Below, one piece after another: positions 10,701 to 19,689 of a stretch of 64,000 nucleotides of DNA. Numbering within the stretch: position 1 is the stretch's first letter; every line of letters begins with the position of its first letter. Both the position numbers and the translations under genes were made by a program. The DNA is from Anniella stebbinsi (lineage: Eukaryota; Chordata; Lepidosauria; Squamata; Anniellidae): the NCBI GenBank assembly GCA_029215795.1, contig JARDYH010000002.1, positions 111,164,501-111,228,500 on the forward strand, given 5' to 3'. Under the pieces are notes generated by a model. The model searched no databases and was not told where the DNA came from. It saw only the letters and a list, made by a program, of their open reading frames with translations.

Positions 10701-13700
10701 CAAATGCTGGGTTGACTATTAGTCCACTCAACGCCAGCCCCAACCACCCACAGTTGTGTAGGAATATGTTGTGTGGGGAGTACCCACAAAATAACCAACT
10801 GTGAGTTGGCTACTCAACCCACCATTGACTAATGTGTTGTCCGAATGCAGCCAGTGACTCCACTCGAAGGTCAGTCCATGGAGCAACTCTGGCTTAGCAA
10901 CCCTGTGGGCCAGGCTGGAACAGGACAGATAAACTACCTTTGCTTGTCTCCTGACATTTTCCCATACTCTAGTACAGACCATGCACTCAAATGCATCAAT
11001 GTAGTTGTCCTTCGTGATATCTTGCACTCCCCATGTGCGTTCCTTGATAGCAGCAAGCAGTCGCTCATTGGAAATGTCACCTTTCAGTTTCCATTCAAGG
11101 TAGGCCTCGTATTCCTTGTCATCTGTATCCAAAGCTTTGACGTACCGCGCCAGGTCCTCGGGGCGTGAAAATCCTGTGACCAGAATTGCACTCCTATTGC
11201 TCGGAAGCCAGTCTTCAATGCTGGGAGAGCCATAATAAATGGGTACCACTCCCAGTTTCAGAGGCCTCCAGAGCTTTTCAGTGATGTAATCTTCACAGAC
11301 GGCATTCTCAAAAGCAAGGACAAATTTGTACTGTGCAAGTATGTGGTAGAAGTTATCACTGTCCATGGAGGCTGGGTTTTTGAGATGCTCTGGAAGATCT
11401 CTGTTATGCAAGCAGGCCCCATAGGAGTCTACTTCAATATGGTCCATCAGCTCCTTTATGTAGCTGTCCCGGTCAGAGGGGGGATCACAGTCTGACTGTA
11501 CGTAGACAAGTGGCGCAAGTCTCTTCCTCAAGCGGTTCTTTTTTTGCAGAGAAACCATGTATCTCAGGGACTTCAAGGCCTCAATACTTTCAAGGTACTG
11601 GGTGGTGAGCGGCAGGTGTGAGTGGCGGCTGAAAGTGGCCGTGTGATTGAACAGAGTGATAGTGGGTCTCTGGAAAAGCTTGTAATTGTTTTTGGGTGAC
11701 TCCTCATGGAAAAGGGCCCAGTCATGGTGGTCTTTACGAGGAAGAGGTAAACCGTCTATGCTGAAGTCAGTACCTAGATGTTAAAAATACATACAGAAAA
11801 AAAACAGCACACATCTTAATTAAGGAAACATAGCAGAATTCGTTTCAATCAGCATGTGCTTCCTTGAATGGTATGGATGGCACATTACCAAAACAGTGGG
11901 ATGGTCACCAACTCCCCACCTGCCAAACACTCTCCCCATGTTTAGTCCCACAGCACTTTAGGGCACAATCCTATGCCCTACAATTCCCAGCATGCTGAGA
12001 GGAAATGGGGAATGCTGGGAACTCTGTCTAAACATGCATAGGATTACACTCTTGCATTTCAACGTGAAGTAATTCTGTTCAGGATGCCAGCTAGCCAGGT
12101 GTGCCCAATTCTAGGATACTCTGTTCCATTTCCCCTCTGTCTCACTCCTGATGTTTCTTTCCCCCAAAACACTCAGTTAGCATTCTGTTTTCACTGGATA
12201 TGTTTAGTCCTCATTAAGCTGTTTGGGGGTTTCTCCCTCAACCCCCCTCCCAGGGTTTTTCCCCTAAAGATTCTTTGTACTTTTGCAAGCCTCGGAGTTC
12301 CCCAAGCCAGCTGATACCTCCCTCTTGTATGTGGATGGTGCCAGAGAACACTTGGAAAATGAAGCTTTTGCAAAATAACTCAGTGCAGCAAGATTTACAA
12401 TGACAGCCAGCATGTTGGAGTTGTTAGAGGGTTGGACTGGGACTTGGGAGATCCAGGTTTAAGTACCCTCTTGGTGATGAAGGACACTGGATGACTTTGG
12501 GCTGGTCACTGACGCTCAGCCTAACCTATTTCACAGGACTGTTGTGAAGATAAAATAGAAAGGAGTAGGATCATGTGAGCTGTCTTGGGTTCCTCGCAAA
12601 AGGAAAAAGGGCAGGATATAAATGTAATAACAACAATAGCAGCAGCAGCAGCACGATCTCGAGAAATACTATAGTATAAAAACTATTTTAAACTGTGAAA
12701 CCATAATGACCCTAGAGTAGACACTTCTGCATTTGGGTGATGTTAAACACAAATAAGGTGCCATTCTTGCTGAGAAAAGGAAGTAGTTGACTAATGAAGA
12801 AGATCAGGAATATCTAAATAGAAGCCTAGAGAATTATACACTCAAGGTGAAAGTGCTGAGATGACTGATTGATTTGATATGACATAATTAATCTGAGCTG
12901 ATAGACAATATGTCTTTAAGGATGCATGGGATGATAAGAATATATTTCAGACCAGGATAAGATAGAGAAGCATTAATAGGATTATGATGAGAAAAGGCAC
13001 AGTAAAATTGCAATTATGAGCACATTTCAAATTTTAAAGAATTAAGGAGAATATCCATCATGTGTGACAAAATAAGGAATGATGGAGTCTGGGATGGCAA
13101 GCATACTGCTTGCTAGTACATCTGGTTATCTTTTGTATGCCCTGTAGGTATTTGCCAAGAGGTTTTTTAAAAAGTAAATAGCTAGTCCTTATTGTTGTAG
13201 AGAGAAATTTTAAATTGTAATGACCAAAAATGCCAAACCTCCAGAAAACAGGAGTCCAGTGAAAAGAAAACCAAGTTCATTGGTTATAATCCAGGAGCTC
13301 TAGTGCATGCATACAGCCCTGTATACGCAGAGTATTCCTTCTGAGTAAGAGAAAGTACAGCACATACTTATTATGATTATGAATTTTGACCCAGTATTGG
13401 GATGTGCACTGGATTGGGTCCGATCCACGATCTGAATCCGATCTAGGGGAAATCGGATACAATTATCCGATTTCTGATCTCACCGCTGGATTGTTCGATC
13501 CAATCCGATCTGATCCGAAAAGGTCCCGATCCAGATCGGATAGATCGGAGGATCAGCAGGCGCCCGCTGCTGCCCGCCGCCACTTCCATTGGTGTGCGCC
13601 AGCGGGCACCTGCCGATGGAAGCGGACAGCAGGGGGGGGCCTTCACTGGCGGGGCTGTCCGCTTCCATCGGCGGGCGCCCGCGGGTGCCCGCCGATGGAA

Positions 13701-16697
13701 GCGGACAACGGGGGTGGCGGACAGGAGCGGACGTCCCCGGAAGGTAAGCAGGGGGCAGGGGGGCGTGGGGCCCGCGGTGCACTTACCTTCCGTGGCCGTC
13801 CGTTCCTGTCCGACGCTGGCCGCTACTGCAAGCAGGCTTCGCGGCCTGCTCCTAGGTAGCGCGCCGGGTGATGACATCACCTGGCGCGCTACTCAGGAGC
13901 AGGCCGCGAAGCCTGCTCGCAGTAGCGGCCAGCGGCGGATGGGAGCGGACGGCCATGGAAGGTAAGCAGGGGGGAGGGGGGCCCGCAGCCCACTTACCTT
14001 CCGTGGCCATCCACCGCTGGCCAGCGGTGGACAGCCACGGAAGGTAAGCAGGGGGAGGGGAGGGGGCTTACCCCCCCGGGACCGTCTGCTTCCATCCGCT
14101 GGCGCCCGGGGGGATGGCCCGGGGGGGAGCAGGGAGTTAGGCCCCCCTCACCCACCTGCCACCATTTTTTCCTCATAGACTTGCATTGGGGGAAAGCTTT
14201 CTTTCCCCCAATGCAAGTCTATGGGGGGGAGGGGAAATGGCGGCCGATCCAAAAATGTGATGTCCGATTTTTGGAACGGGATCGGACCCGATCTGGTCCG
14301 GGGGGGCCTCCGATTTTGTCCGATCCGAGACAAAATTGGAGGTCCCGATCCATGTCCTGATCCGATCCGGGGGGTCCGTGCACACCCCTAATTAAAACAT
14401 ACATTATGCAGATAGTGTCTAATTTAGCTTCAGTGGAGTTACCCACAGAAACGATAGTAAATAAAACGAATCAACTTATTGTTAATTTTGTATGGGGAAC
14501 TAATTTTTCCCCTATACCTAGAATTGTAGCATATAAATCGAAGGAACAGGGAGGTTTGGAAGTACCAGCAATAGGACCTATTATTTTTTCAATTTTTTTA
14601 AGTTCAAATTTTGTTCCCTGGGGCAAACTGAAATTTTTAACCACCAATGAGAAGAAAGGGCAGTAACAGATGTGGGCCATAGCCTTTGGTAATAGATGGA
14701 GAGACAAATTATGGGGGGAAATTTGGTGGGAGAAGGAAATGGTAAAATACAAGGTAACAGGACATTTGAAAAAACAAGGCCCATAATTACTAGAGGAATT
14801 ATATAAACAAGTTAAAACATGGGAAATTCAACCAAAATTGTTCAAAGTCTTTGAAGAGATACAAAATATTCAAGGATATGTTAGACATGTAAAAAGGAAA
14901 GTTTATTTTCATATTATGGAAGGTCTATACCAACAAGATGAGGGAAAACAACAACAAAAGGAGTCTCTTTCGCTTCATCTAAGGAGGCCACAGTACCCTC
15001 TTCTGACTTTTATTGACAAAAAAGTATCCCTGACCTTTGACCCCCTGACCTTTGCCTAACTTTAACCCTCACCCGTTTTCAATAAACCTAAACCTACCCC
15101 TACCCCTACCCCTAACACTAACCTAACACTAACCCTACCCTTTTTCAATAACACTACCCCTAACAATAACCCTAACCCTAACACTACCCTACCCCTAAGC
15201 TTTATATCAATAACCCTAACCCTTTTTCAATAACACTACCCCTAACCCTAAGCCTAACCCTAACGCTTACACTAACCTGAACCCTACCCTACCGCCTAAG
15301 CCTTATATCAATAACCCTAACTCTAACCCTAACTCTTTTTCAATAGCCCTAACCCTAATCTAGCCCTAACACTAACCCTAACCCTAACCTGACTCCGACT
15401 CTGACCATTGACCCTGACCTTTGACGTCCTGACATTTGACCCCAGACCTTTGAGTGCCTGCTGTTTGACCACAACATTTGACCCCCTGATCTTTTACCCT
15501 CTGACCTTTGACAACATGATCTTTGACCTCATGACCTTTGACCCCTGACCTTCACCCTCATGGCCTTTGACCTCTAGCCTTCAACCTCATGACCTTTGGC
15601 ATCATGACCGTTGACCCGACCTTTGACCTCCTGCTGTTTGACCCCAACAACTGACCCCCGACCTTTAGCACCTGACTTTTGACCTCATGACCTTCAACCA
15701 CACAACCCTTGACCTCATGACATTTCACCCAGTGACCTTTGGGCCCCTTTCCTTTGACCCCTTGACTTTGCCTAACTTAAACCCTCACCCTTTTTCAATA
15801 AGCCTAACCCTACCCCTACCCCTACCCTAACCCTTTTTCAATAACACTAGCCCTACCCCTAGCCCTACCCTACCCCCTAAGCCTTATGTCAATAACCCTA
15901 ACAATAACCCTAACCCTTTTTCAATAACCCTAACCCTATCCCTAACCCAAACAATGCTAACCCTAACCACAACCCTAACCCTAACAACCCTAACTCAAAC
16001 CCTAACCCTAAAGCAAACCCTAACACTGCCCCTACACCTACTCCTACCCCTTATATCAGTTCATTAAACAAAAAACCTACGGTTTACAAAAACATCGTTA
16101 AGGCTCTACAGTTGCCAACCAAGCACTAAAAAACAGGGAAATTGGGAGTTAAGGCTCACAAGCCTTAACGCCACATCCTCCCTAGGGAGGCAGAAAATGC
16201 AAGTGAAATTCTCATTCTTCCAAAGCAGATAAACCATGAGGACAGGATGGAGCATATGATATGCAGAGGTGACTGTGGGGTTGTGGAAAACTGAAGACCA
16301 ACAACTTAGGGCCACCTATTTCTCTTTTTTTTGTTTAGAGCAGCCCTTCCCCAACCTGGAGCCCTCCAAAGGTGTTGGACTACACTTGTGTAAACTATCC
16401 ATAGTTCAGATTAACTACAGTTCCGGTCTGGAAGGGGACAAAGAGAGAAATCTATTTCATTCATGAATCTTCAATTGGAATGCCAACTTTACAACTGGAC
16501 TCTGTGGCTGTGCCTATAACTGTAGCTTAATCTGCTGTTATTAATTGCTGGTGCTGTTTATCTCCATGCTGTGCAAAGCTTCGTCTGCGGATGCCTGCAT
16601 ATTATCCCCTTGTTCAAGCCACAGAGGCAATAAAAAAATTAGCAACCCTATCCCACAATCGGGCTAATAGACGAAACTATTCTTGACCGTAATAAAA

Positions 16698-16731
<34 letters not shown>

Positions 16732-19561
16732 TACACTGCACAACAGTTATTACCACCCATTTTCCATTTTCTATGAAGGATGTTCAACGTAAGACTCAAT
16801 TAGAGCATGAAACTGCTCAATTAGAACTTATCAAGAAATTTGATTCTGTCCCTTAAGGCTTGAACTGAGATCATGGTTTCCTGTTCCACTACAGGCGGTA
16901 ATTAACTTAGCAACCCTAGAATGATTGTGTCCTTATCAATTAAAACATTTTACTTAACTTAGTCTTTCCATAGAATTATCATAAACTATACTTTTGGCAT
17001 TTCACATCAATGTTTACCATTTTTCTTCTTTGTTACTGCGTGTGTTTATGAGTGTAGACACACACAGACAAATACTCCTGCTAACTGAGGATAACACTTC
17101 ATGCATCCAATGAAGGGGTGTGCAATGCTAAATCTGTTAGTCTTTAAGGTACCACAGACTTGTTTTTGCTGCTGCAGCGACACATCTGCATAATTCCTTT
17201 TATTTCCAGTGTTCAGGCTGTGAATGCCATTGTGTATGTAGTGAGAATGGCCGGCCGCCCCCTACACACACATAAGAGGGAGGTATAAACTGATTTGGGG
17301 AACCCAAGGGTTGAAGGAACACTAAATATTTAGGAAATAAACAAGCCCACAACAGCCCAGTGAGGAATGAACATGCTCAGTGACTGCAGAATGTGGACTG
17401 ACTATTGGGAGGAAAAATTAAAAACTCGGAGAGAGGGGAAATGGAATGGAGAGGCTGGCATCCTGAACAGCACTCCTTCAAACTTCCTGCCTTTTGCTGT
17501 AGGCCCCACCTGTTTTCTCAGCAACAACCACAGTATAGGGTTAGTAACAAGTCATTCAATATCTTGAAAAATAACATTAGCCAGTCCCATACCGTAGAAC
17601 AGAAATGCTTTTGTCATAGGATTGTGCTGATAGGTCCTGTTGATAGTAAAGAAGCAAGTATCTTGTCCACAATGGCCCAGCCGCCCAGTCTCTCCTGTCA
17701 GTGGAGACCACCACAGCAAGATGGGATGTCTGTCTTTGCTCAAAATTCTCTCTGTTTTGCTGTGAAGTTCTGGTTTCTTTATGAACATAGAGGCATATTT
17801 CTGCAACTCTTCCCCTTTGAATGCATTATTGTGTGAAACTGAGCTTTTCATGGCCATACTTTCAGACTTGCCAAGTTCTACAACCACCTATTGGAGGAAA
17901 AGAAAAACCCATCATTATTAAACCCAGCATGAATACCTCTTTCTGAGCCTATCTACACTACTGCTTTAAAACAGTTTAGAACAGTTTTAAACCGGTTAAT
18001 AACCGTTATTAACTGGCTTAAAACTGTTAGAACCTGTTTTAAAGCAGTAGTGTAGATAGGCTCACAATCTAATAGAGCGCACACTAATACCAACTTAAAA
18101 TGCAGAAACAATAGGCCCTGAACTCCCCAGTATTTAGTTCTACTTTGGCCAATGGGACTGTACTTGGGAATGTTGTTTTAGGATTGTGGCCTTATGTGAT
18201 TTATGATGTTGGATTGGTTGGGCTACTGCTATAATCATTAATTTTGTGTTGGGCTGTCAATTGTTCAGTCAACTACTGTAGCTGTGTCTTTACCGCAGGG
18301 ATGCACAGCCTTTTCAGCCCCAAGGGCTGCATCTGATGCTGGCTCAGGGGTCATGCACGACGCACGCACATATATGCACATGCCTTAGTGATCCTGATAC
18401 AGATTGCTGGTAGAAGGTGTGGAGAACCTTGTGATACAAGGAAAGAGTGATCTGGAATAGCATTGCTGGGGAATGGAATTCAATGATAGTGGGGAGTGGA
18501 GGGACAGGCCCTACCATGAGGCAGGGTGAAGCACTTGCCTCAAGCAGCAGATACTGGGAGGTGGCAGCAAGATGTTGGGGAAGAAAACTGTGCACCATGT
18601 TTCCTGCTCTGCACCCACTAAGTTAACCGTCTGCCTTCAGAGTGGGTGGAGTATACACTGCCAGTGTTGAAGGAAGATTCAACTACCAGTCCAGTCAGTT
18701 TTTGTACGCAGAATGGGAACAGACACCAACTTGTCCCTTGCCTCAGGCAACAAAATATCTTGGACTGGCCCTGGTGAGAGGGTACCCATACGGGGGGCAT
18801 AATTAAGGCTTTGGAGGGCTGTATGAGCTGCCAGGTTGGGGTCATGTAACCCTTTTTTTAGTGCAAAGAGCACCTTCAGGGTCAGGCAAGCAATATGTCA
18901 GCAAATCACTGTTTTTTCCTACAAAATAAAAGGCATCCAGACTAAGCACACTTGTTTGAATGCATTAGTAACAGCATGTGTAGTTTGGCCTTGAGTATGC
19001 TGCTGATGTAACTTCATGTCACTAGCCTTCTCGTAGTACACTCACTCCCTTTAAGGTCAGTTGCTACATACAGTAGGATGACCAGATAAAATCCAGGTCA
19101 GGGCTCATGTAACTTTAACAGTTGTAGAGAAAAGGGAATTTCAGCCAGTGTCATTTGTATGCAATTAGTTCCTGGTGAAATTCCCTCTTCATCACAACAG
19201 TTAAAGTTGCAGGGGCCCTGCCTTCTTTTGTATATGGTCACGCTAGTATAGTGCCTGCAACTTTAACTGTTGTGATGAAGAGGGAATTTCACCGGGAACT
19301 AATTGCATACAAATGACACTGGCTGAAATTCCCTTTTCTCTACAACTGTTAGAGTTACATGAGCCCTGACCTGGATTTTATCTGGTCAGCCTAACATACA
19401 GCAGTCCTGTTCTTTCCCTTCCTCCTGCCATTTTTTAACATATTCATCGGTCAATTCCTTGCCCTGAGGATAAGTGGTACCTGGAGGGTGACAAGAAGAA
19501 AAAAGATGGCCATAATGCAGAAACAGGAGGTCCAAAATCTCTTCTTCCTGATTGCATTCAT
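7511..19561 (-). CDS. FUT10: FUT10: alpha-1,3-fucosyltransferase family 10, four coding exons
   Basis: Joined coding exons (minus strand) are 19561-19481, 17887-17593, 11773-10938 and 7735-7511, which give 478 codons plus stop. All three introns have GT-AG ends and the phases agree. The protein is a type II membrane GT10-family enzyme. A short cytosolic basic stretch (IRKKR) precedes a membrane anchor at about residues 9-32, followed by a stem and a catalytic domain. The GT10 signature YITEKLWRPLKLGVVPIYYG lies at about residues 288-307. The sequence is colinear with human FUT10 as recalled (479 aa), including the WWSPLTGETGRLG segment and the C-terminal VFKE. The family transfers fucose from GDP-fucose. 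FUT10 and its relative FUT11 are ER-resident and have recently been assigned protein O-fucosylation of EMI domains. There is no frameshift or stop. Confidence 0.95.
8545..9200. repeat. Interspersed repeat copy 1, interrupted by an extra ~300-bp block
   Basis: Its two ends match one continuous repeat at 40935-41225. The left part shares 'ggcaccatcca' and 'aagaggg'; the right part shares 'acattttgttrcagat'. Here an extra GC-richer block of about 300 bp (about 8640-8960) separates them and is absent from the 40935 copy. A third partial copy lies at 17264-17420. It lies in the last FUT10 intron, and no coding potential is seen. Confidence 0.6.
9203..9775. mobile_element. 573-bp inverted-repeat DNA transposon, non-autonomous
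   Basis: The left end aaggccctttccacacta is mirrored by the right end tggtgtagaaagggcct. The interior is GC-rich and noncoding (short palindromes around cccgggaa, then an interior poly-G run near 9611-9624). The element sits in the last FUT10 intron. No clear target duplication was found, so the superfamily is left open. Confidence 0.75.
10308..10855. mobile_element. 542-bp MITE, GGCTGCATTYGGACAACAC termini, 3-bp duplication
   Basis: The element runs from ggctgcatttggacaacaca (10311) to tgtgttgtccgaatgcagcc (10852), with AGT on both flanks. A second near full-length copy in the opposite orientation lies at 27435-27992, and a 67-bp remnant at 23784-23850. The interior is unique and noncoding, with many CAACTG/CAACAC words. 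It ends 85 bp from the FUT10 exon 3 donor. A 3-bp duplication fits PIF/Harbinger (inference). Confidence 0.88.
10938..11773 (-). CDS. FUT10: FUT10 coding exon 3 (catalytic core)
   Basis: The exon is 836 nt long, starts after acceptor catctag and ends GCAAAG|gtagtt. It completes the split Gly126 codon and encodes residues 126-404. It holds the acceptor-side segment (LFHEESPKNNYKLF), an N-glycosylation sequon NHT, LAPLVYVQSDCDPPSDRDSY, and the GT10 signature. It also holds NYIDAFECMVCTRVW near its end. Confidence 0.96.
11960..12054. mobile_element. Short palindromic MITE (cacaatcctatgc type)
   Basis: The left end gggcacaatcctatgc is mirrored by gcataggattacactc, with central inverted repeats of 'ccagcat'. 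Related copies occur at 34714-34853 and, truncated, near 58466-58560. It is noncoding and lies in the largest FUT10 intron. Confidence 0.65.
12405..12655 (+). mobile_element. tRNA-derived SINE, plus orientation
   Basis: A tRNA-like head (gttagagggttggactggga, box B-like AGGTTTAAGTACC) is followed by the same body as the SINEs at 1212 and 61270 ('tgggctggtcactgacgctc', 'tcttgggttcctcgc'). It ends in 'gcaggatataaatgtaataa'. Box B is eroded, so this is an older copy in a FUT10 intron. Confidence 0.85.
13397..14391. mobile_element. ~1-kb GC-rich inverted-repeat element with internal palindromes
   Basis: The termini ttgggatgtgcac and gtgcacacccctaa form inverted repeats. Subterminal zones are packed with CCGATC/GATCCG words on both sides. 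Inside are repeated modules (cttaccttccgtggcc, gcttccatcgg) and two large palindromes at 13815-13934 and 14174-14223. The GC content is far above that of the surrounding intron. No transposase is encoded, and open frames here are compositional. It lies in the largest FUT10 intron. Confidence 0.8.
14399..15030 (+). mobile_element. L1 ORF2 internal fragment
   Basis: Translation from 14406 gives NQLIVNFVWGTNF followed by AYKSKEQGGLEVPAI, the segment downstream of the reverse transcriptase in L1 ORF2. The frame closes at 14666; weaker L1-like coding (AT-rich, Lys-rich) continues towards 15000. It starts right beside the preceding inverted-repeat element, so its 5' boundary may have been cut by that insertion. 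It is a pseudogene. Confidence 0.7.
15031..16060. repeat. Composite telomere-like and TGACC tandem array
   Basis: Two blocks of degenerate CCCTAA repeats (about 15060-15390 and 15771-16060) alternate with blocks of a degenerate ~12-mer of type TGACCTTTGACC (15031-15058 and about 15395-15770). The junction phrase 'tgcctaactt(t/a)aaccctcaccc' occurs at about 15053 and again about 716 bp later near 15769, so a long-period unit was duplicated. Interspersed CTTTTTCAATAA words recur in both CCCTAA blocks. The array lies in the largest FUT10 intron, far from any chromosome end visible here. Confidence 0.9.
16697..16731. repeat. (ATT)n microsatellite
   Basis: About 11-12 ATT units within the FUT10 intron. 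The rest of 16060-17260 contains only short degenerate repeat-like phrases (for example 'cttccccaacctggagccct' at 16346) and no exon. Confidence 0.9.
17264..17420. repeat. Interspersed repeat copy 3 (partial)
   Basis: 'aagagggaggtat' followed by 'tggggaacccaagg' and then 'gcccagtgaggaatgaacat' matches, in order, the repeat at 8545-9200 and 40935-41225. Noncoding. Confidence 0.5.
17593..17887 (-). CDS. FUT10: FUT10 coding exon 2 (stem region)
   Basis: The exon is 295 nt long with acceptor ccaatag and donor TACG|gtatgg, and it encodes residues 28-125 plus the first base of codon 126. It begins VVVELGK, continues through a poorly conserved Lys/Ser/Glu-rich stem, then ILLWWSPLTGETGRLG and CFFTINRTY (a sequon NRT). 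The conserved half matches FUT10 closely. Confidence 0.95.
17944..18064. mobile_element. 121-bp near-perfect palindrome (foldback MITE)
   Basis: The left arm tgagcctatctacactac is mirrored by gtagtgtagataggctca. The match continues almost to the centre at about 18004 (ggttaataaccgttatt). The whole element is arms with essentially no loop. It is noncoding, 57 bp upstream of the FUT10 exon 2 acceptor, in intron 1. Confidence 0.85.
19066..19401. mobile_element. 320-bp foldback hAT-like MITE, copy A
   Basis: The element 19074-19393 consists of two 140-bp inverted arms around a 40-bp spacer (19214-19253). It is flanked by perfect 8-bp duplications acatacag (19066-19073 and 19394-19401). The first 172 bp (19074-19245) equal a complete copy of the monomer seen at 5214, including its own right terminus ggtcacgcta. 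The rest is a truncated inverted copy. It is in FUT10 intron 1, 87 bp from the exon 1 donor. Confidence 0.93.
19481..19561 (-). CDS. FUT10: FUT10 coding exon 1 (start and membrane anchor)
   Basis: The exon encodes 27 residues, MNAIRKKRFWTSCFCIMAI and then FFLLVTLQ, ending CTCCAG|gtacc. It aligns without gaps to the human N-terminus as recalled. A basic cytosolic tip is followed by a hydrophobic anchor continuing into VVVEL of exon 2, so the enzyme is type II. The chosen ATG at 19561 has G at -3 and A at +4. Two further in-frame ATGs lie upstream at 19591 and 19615, preceded by an in-frame TAG at 19621. A possible 5' UTR exon acceptor (ctcttcccccag) ends at 19680. The promoter and any further 5' UTR exon were not identified. 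Confidence 0.9.
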
Positions 19562-19689
19562 GCCTTGCGTTTCGGCATACAAAGCACACATAACTTGTTC
19601 TGGATTATTTAACATGCTCTACAAATAGTCCCACTGCGGTTTCCTTTTAAGTCCTGATTTTTCCTCATTGCCACCAATGCTGGGGGAAG

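Noticed and set aside
13386..14446. Several 60-157 residue frames on both strands
   Set aside because: They lie entirely within the GC-rich inverted-repeat element and are caused by lack of stop codons in GC-rich repeats.
15031..16060. Possible CRISPR-like or coding repeat array
   Set aside because: There are no unique spacers of constant length between exact repeats; the repeats are contiguous and degenerate, so this is satellite-like.
17944..18064. Palindrome considered as a microRNA precursor
   Set aside because: Perfect symmetry with transposon-like ends and no loop of normal size fits a foldback MITE better than a conserved microRNA.
19386..19589. A 67-residue Cys/His-containing minus-strand frame that looks protein-like
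   Set aside because: It overlaps FUT10 coding exon 1 in another frame and runs past the GT donor into the foldback element; the exon explains the coding-like composition.
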